Below the pieces are notes generated by a model. The model worked only from the letters and a program-made list of their open reading frames with translations, did no database searches and had not been told where the DNA came from. Shown piece by piece: positions 62,161-64,000 of a DNA stretch of 64,000 nucleotides (position 1 is its first letter; every line of letters starts with the position of its first letter). Source of the DNA: Centipeda infelix ATCC 43532 (GTDB lineage Bacteria; Bacillota; Negativicutes; Selenomonadales; Selenomonadaceae); assembly GCF_000234095.1 (NCBI RefSeq), contig NZ_JH376798.1:277424-341423 (forward strand), in the 5' to 3' direction. Both the position numbers and the translations under genes were made by a program.

Positions 62161-62239
62161 CCGCCCACTCTGCCAAGTGAGCGGTTGTTCAAAAACAATT
62201 CGTGATCTAGGAAAGATGCCGTCAAGGACGTTTCTTTCT
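62150..62239 (-). ncRNA. Predicted antisense antitoxin RNA, type I locus 3
   Basis: It is read leftwards from the promoter at 62246-62274 and ends at the hairpin AACCGCTCACT...AGTGGGCGGTT followed by ACTTTTTTGC. It overlaps the toxin stop codon and 3' region. Ends are inferred. Confidence 0.65.
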
Positions 62240-62245
62240 GTATCT

Positions 62246-62274
62246 ATTATAGCAGGAAACATTCACCTTGACAA
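62246..62274 (-). promoter_or_regulatory. Promoter of antisense RNA, type I locus 3
   Basis: On the minus strand, TTGTCA (62269-62274), 17 bases and a perfect TATAAT (62246-62251). Confidence 0.82.
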
Positions 62275-62289
62275 GTCAGAATATCATAG

Positions 62290-62317
62290 AAAAAGAGCCG
62301 CATCAGCGGCTCTTTTT
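62290..62317. terminator. Terminator of DASS transporter gene
   Basis: AAAAAGAGCCGC and GCGGCTCTTTTT form a 12 bp stem, usable in both directions. Confidence 0.9.
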
Positions 62318-62335
62318 GATGTGTTAAGAAAATCC

Positions 62336-63883
62336 TTATCCCACAATCCAGGTGACAAAGTAGAGGACGAGCGGGATGGTGACGCAGAAGATACCGATGA
62401 AGTCGATGTAGACACCAGTCTTGATCATCTTCGTGATCGGGATGTAACCGGACGCGTAGACAATGGCGTTCGGCGGCGTCGACACGGGCAGCATAAAGCC
62501 GAGCGACGAGGAGAGTGCAATGCCGACCGCGACGTGTACGGGGCTGAAGCCCGCAGCGACCGCCGCCGTGATGCCGAGAGGGCCGATCATATTGGTTGCT
62601 GCCGTGTGGCTTGTGAGCTCGGAGAGGAGCAGTGCCATCACGCAGAAGATCGCAACGAGGGCGAACTCGGAGGGCTCGCCGCCGAGCATGCCGACGATCT
62701 TGTCGCCGACCCACTGCGAGAGACCCGTCTTATACATCATGCCGCCCATCGCAAGGCCGCCGCCGAACAGGATGAGCGTACCCCACTCAACTCCCTGCAC
62801 CGCTGACTTCCACTCGAGCGTGAACTGGCGCTCCTTGAAGTTGATCGGCATGAGGAAGAGGAGCAGCGCACCGAACATCGCTGCAACCGCCTCGGGGAAG
62901 AGGTGGTTATACATCTTGAGGATCGGCGAGGTGCTGCCGAGCGTCATCGAGAGGATGCCCGGGAAGACCCAGAGAGAGACAGCGACGAGGAAGCAGACGA
63001 GCGTGTTCTTCTGTGCGCGCGTCCAGCCGCCGAGCTCCGCGACGCGGGCGCGGATGAACTCCTCTGCGCCGTCGATGCGTGCCACATCGGGCGGGAACAT
63101 CCGAATGAGGATGAAGTATGTGATGATGAAGTAGACGACCATGGCGATTGCACCCCACGTCATCCATTCAAAGAAGGAGATGTGGATGTTCGCCATCTGG
63201 TCGAGGAAGCCGAGCATGATGATGTTCGGCGGGGTGCCGATCGGGGTGAGAACGCCGCCGATCGAGCAGGAATACGCGGTCATGAGCATGAGACCCGTTG
63301 CATACTTGTAGTCATGCAGGTCGATCTCCTTGCCGTTCGCCGCCATCATTTCCTTGATGGCACCGAGGAGACCGAGGGCAATCGGGAACATCATCGCGGC
63401 GGTCGCCGTGTTGCTGACCCAGCCGGAGCAGAGTGCTGCGGCAAGGCCGATTGCGAGGAAGATGCGGCGTGGATTCGAGCCGACCCATGAGCGGGCGAGC
63501 AGCCAGTAGGCGAACCGCTTGTCCAGCCCGTGATCCATCATCGCCTTTGCGAGGATGAATCCGCCCATGAAGAGGAAGATCATCGGATTTGCAAAGGCAG
63601 CGTACGCGTCCTTTGCGGTGACAACGCCGGTGACAACGGCGAGCGTCGGACCGATCAGAGACGTGACGGGGATGGGAACCGGTTCGGTAATCCACCAGAG
63701 AGCGACGAGAACCATGATGGCAAGCAGTTTGTGTGATGCGACCGTCAGTCCTTCGATGGGTGTCAGGAATACCAACAGGGCAAGGATTGGTGCTCCGAAC
63801 AGTCCTACCAGACGTCGTGTCCGATCAAACTTTTGCTCTGCCTCATGGATTCTTTGGGCTTCTTTGCTTTGATCAGCACTCAT
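62336..63883 (-). CDS. DASS-family (SLC13) sodium:dicarboxylate symporter
   Basis: A 515-residue inner-membrane transporter of the divalent anion:sodium symporter family, which imports succinate, malate, fumarate or related acids. The two repeated SNT-type motifs are visible, SNTATAAMMFPIALGL near residue 160 and SHTAATNMIGPLG near residue 425, with about 12 hydrophobic segments. The start at 63883 (MSADQSK) has AAGGAGG (63892-63898) at good distance; the ATG at 63904 is upstream of that site. Its own promoter and terminator make it a single unit. The substrate is inferred from the family. Confidence 0.9.
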   Translation of the reverse strand: MSADQSKEAQRIHEAEQKFDRTRRLVGLFGAPILALLVFLTPIEGLTVASHKLLAIMVLVALWWITEPVPIPVTSLIGPTLAVVTGVVTAKDAYAAFANPMIFLFMGGFILAKAMMDHGLDKRFAYWLLARSWVGSNPRRIFLAIGLAAALCSGWVSNTATAAMMFPIALGLLGAIKEMMAANGKEIDLHDYKYATGLMLMTAYSCSIGGVLTPIGTPPNIIMLGFLDQMANIHISFFEWMTWGAIAMVVYFIITYFILIRMFPPDVARIDGAEEFIRARVAELGGWTRAQKNTLVCFLVAVSLWVFPGILSMTLGSTSPILKMYNHLFPEAVAAMFGALLLFLMPINFKERQFTLEWKSAVQGVEWGTLILFGGGLAMGGMMYKTGLSQWVGDKIVGMLGGEPSEFALVAIFCVMALLLSELTSHTAATNMIGPLGITAAVAAGFSPVHVAVGIALSSSLGFMLPVSTPPNAIVYASGYIPITKMIKTGVYIDFIGIFCVTIPLVLYFVTWIVG

Positions 63884-63933
63884 TTCTTCAGCCTCCTTAT
63901 ACATTACAGTAATAATTTCCTTACCCAGTTATT

Positions 63934-63963
63934 ATTATACGAAATTTTCAACCCTTTTGGCAA
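63934..63963 (-). promoter_or_regulatory. Promoter of DASS transporter gene
   Basis: On the minus strand, TTGCCA (63958-63963), 18 bases, TATAAT (63934-63939), with a leader of about 45 bases. Confidence 0.75.
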
Positions 63964-64000
63964 CTATTTTCTTGTCATGATATTAACTTTTTTTTTCCAC

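Overview
The window looks like a chromosomal replication-origin region from a Selenomonas-like member of the Negativicutes (diderm Firmicutes). Two things support this. The gene order around dnaA is the Firmicutes one: gyrB-dciA-recF-S4-dnaN-dnaA on the minus strand, then rpmH-rnpA-yidD-yidC-jag-mnmE on the plus strand. The cell must also have an outer membrane, because a TonB-dependent receptor heads a B12 uptake operon. Most genes are GC-rich; a few islands are clearly AT-rich. The genus is inferred, not proven.

Layout. 0-7.6 kb: a sialic-acid-type catabolic cluster (SSS symporter cut by the window edge, YhcH anomerase, ROK kinase, two NanM-like mutarotase copies flanking a FAD enzyme). 7.7-13.4 kb: a cobalamin-riboswitch operon on the minus strand (receptor, binding protein, permease, ATPase). 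13.5-20.7 kb: type I toxin locus 1, dCMP deaminase, mnmG, tRNA-Gly(CCC), a lipoprotein, a DUF805 protein, an exported TNT-domain protein and an MFS exporter. 20.7-25.2 kb: an organophosphate-type MFS transporter with its own response regulator, kinase and periplasmic binding protein. 26.1-37.5 kb: a one-direction defence operon: SNF2-like helicase, DUF4391, CD-NTase plus SLATT (CBASS), type III Mod broken by a stop codon, MntA-HepT, and type III Res. 37.6-49.9 kb: acid phosphatase, small exported proteins, adenine permease and deaminase, a nuclease-helicase, a nicotinamidase-like hydrolase, small DUF proteins, an Rrf2 regulator and toxin locus 2. 50-62 kb: the origin region. 62-64 kb: toxin locus 3 and a DASS carboxylate transporter.

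The most interesting material beyond ordinary genes is as follows. (1) Three tiny convergent type I toxin-antitoxin-like loci encode 22-23 residue peptides. Each has good promoters on both strands, an antisense RNA over the toxin 3' end and a C5-loop-G5 hairpin holding the toxin ribosome binding site. (2) The defence operon has CBASS and HepT-MntA modules set between the parts of a helicase/DUF4391/type III restriction cluster. (3) Two families of fold-back repeats occur. One is a MITE-like element of about 167 bp inserted at TA, which twice supplies a gene's stop codon. The other is a palindrome whose stem shows compensatory changes. (4) Two possible genetic switches or lesions occur: a G10 tract in the signal peptide of the outer-membrane receptor, and a quasi-palindrome beside the premature stop in mod. 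(5) The dnaA-dnaN gap holds a B. subtilis-like unwinding element with TAG trios.
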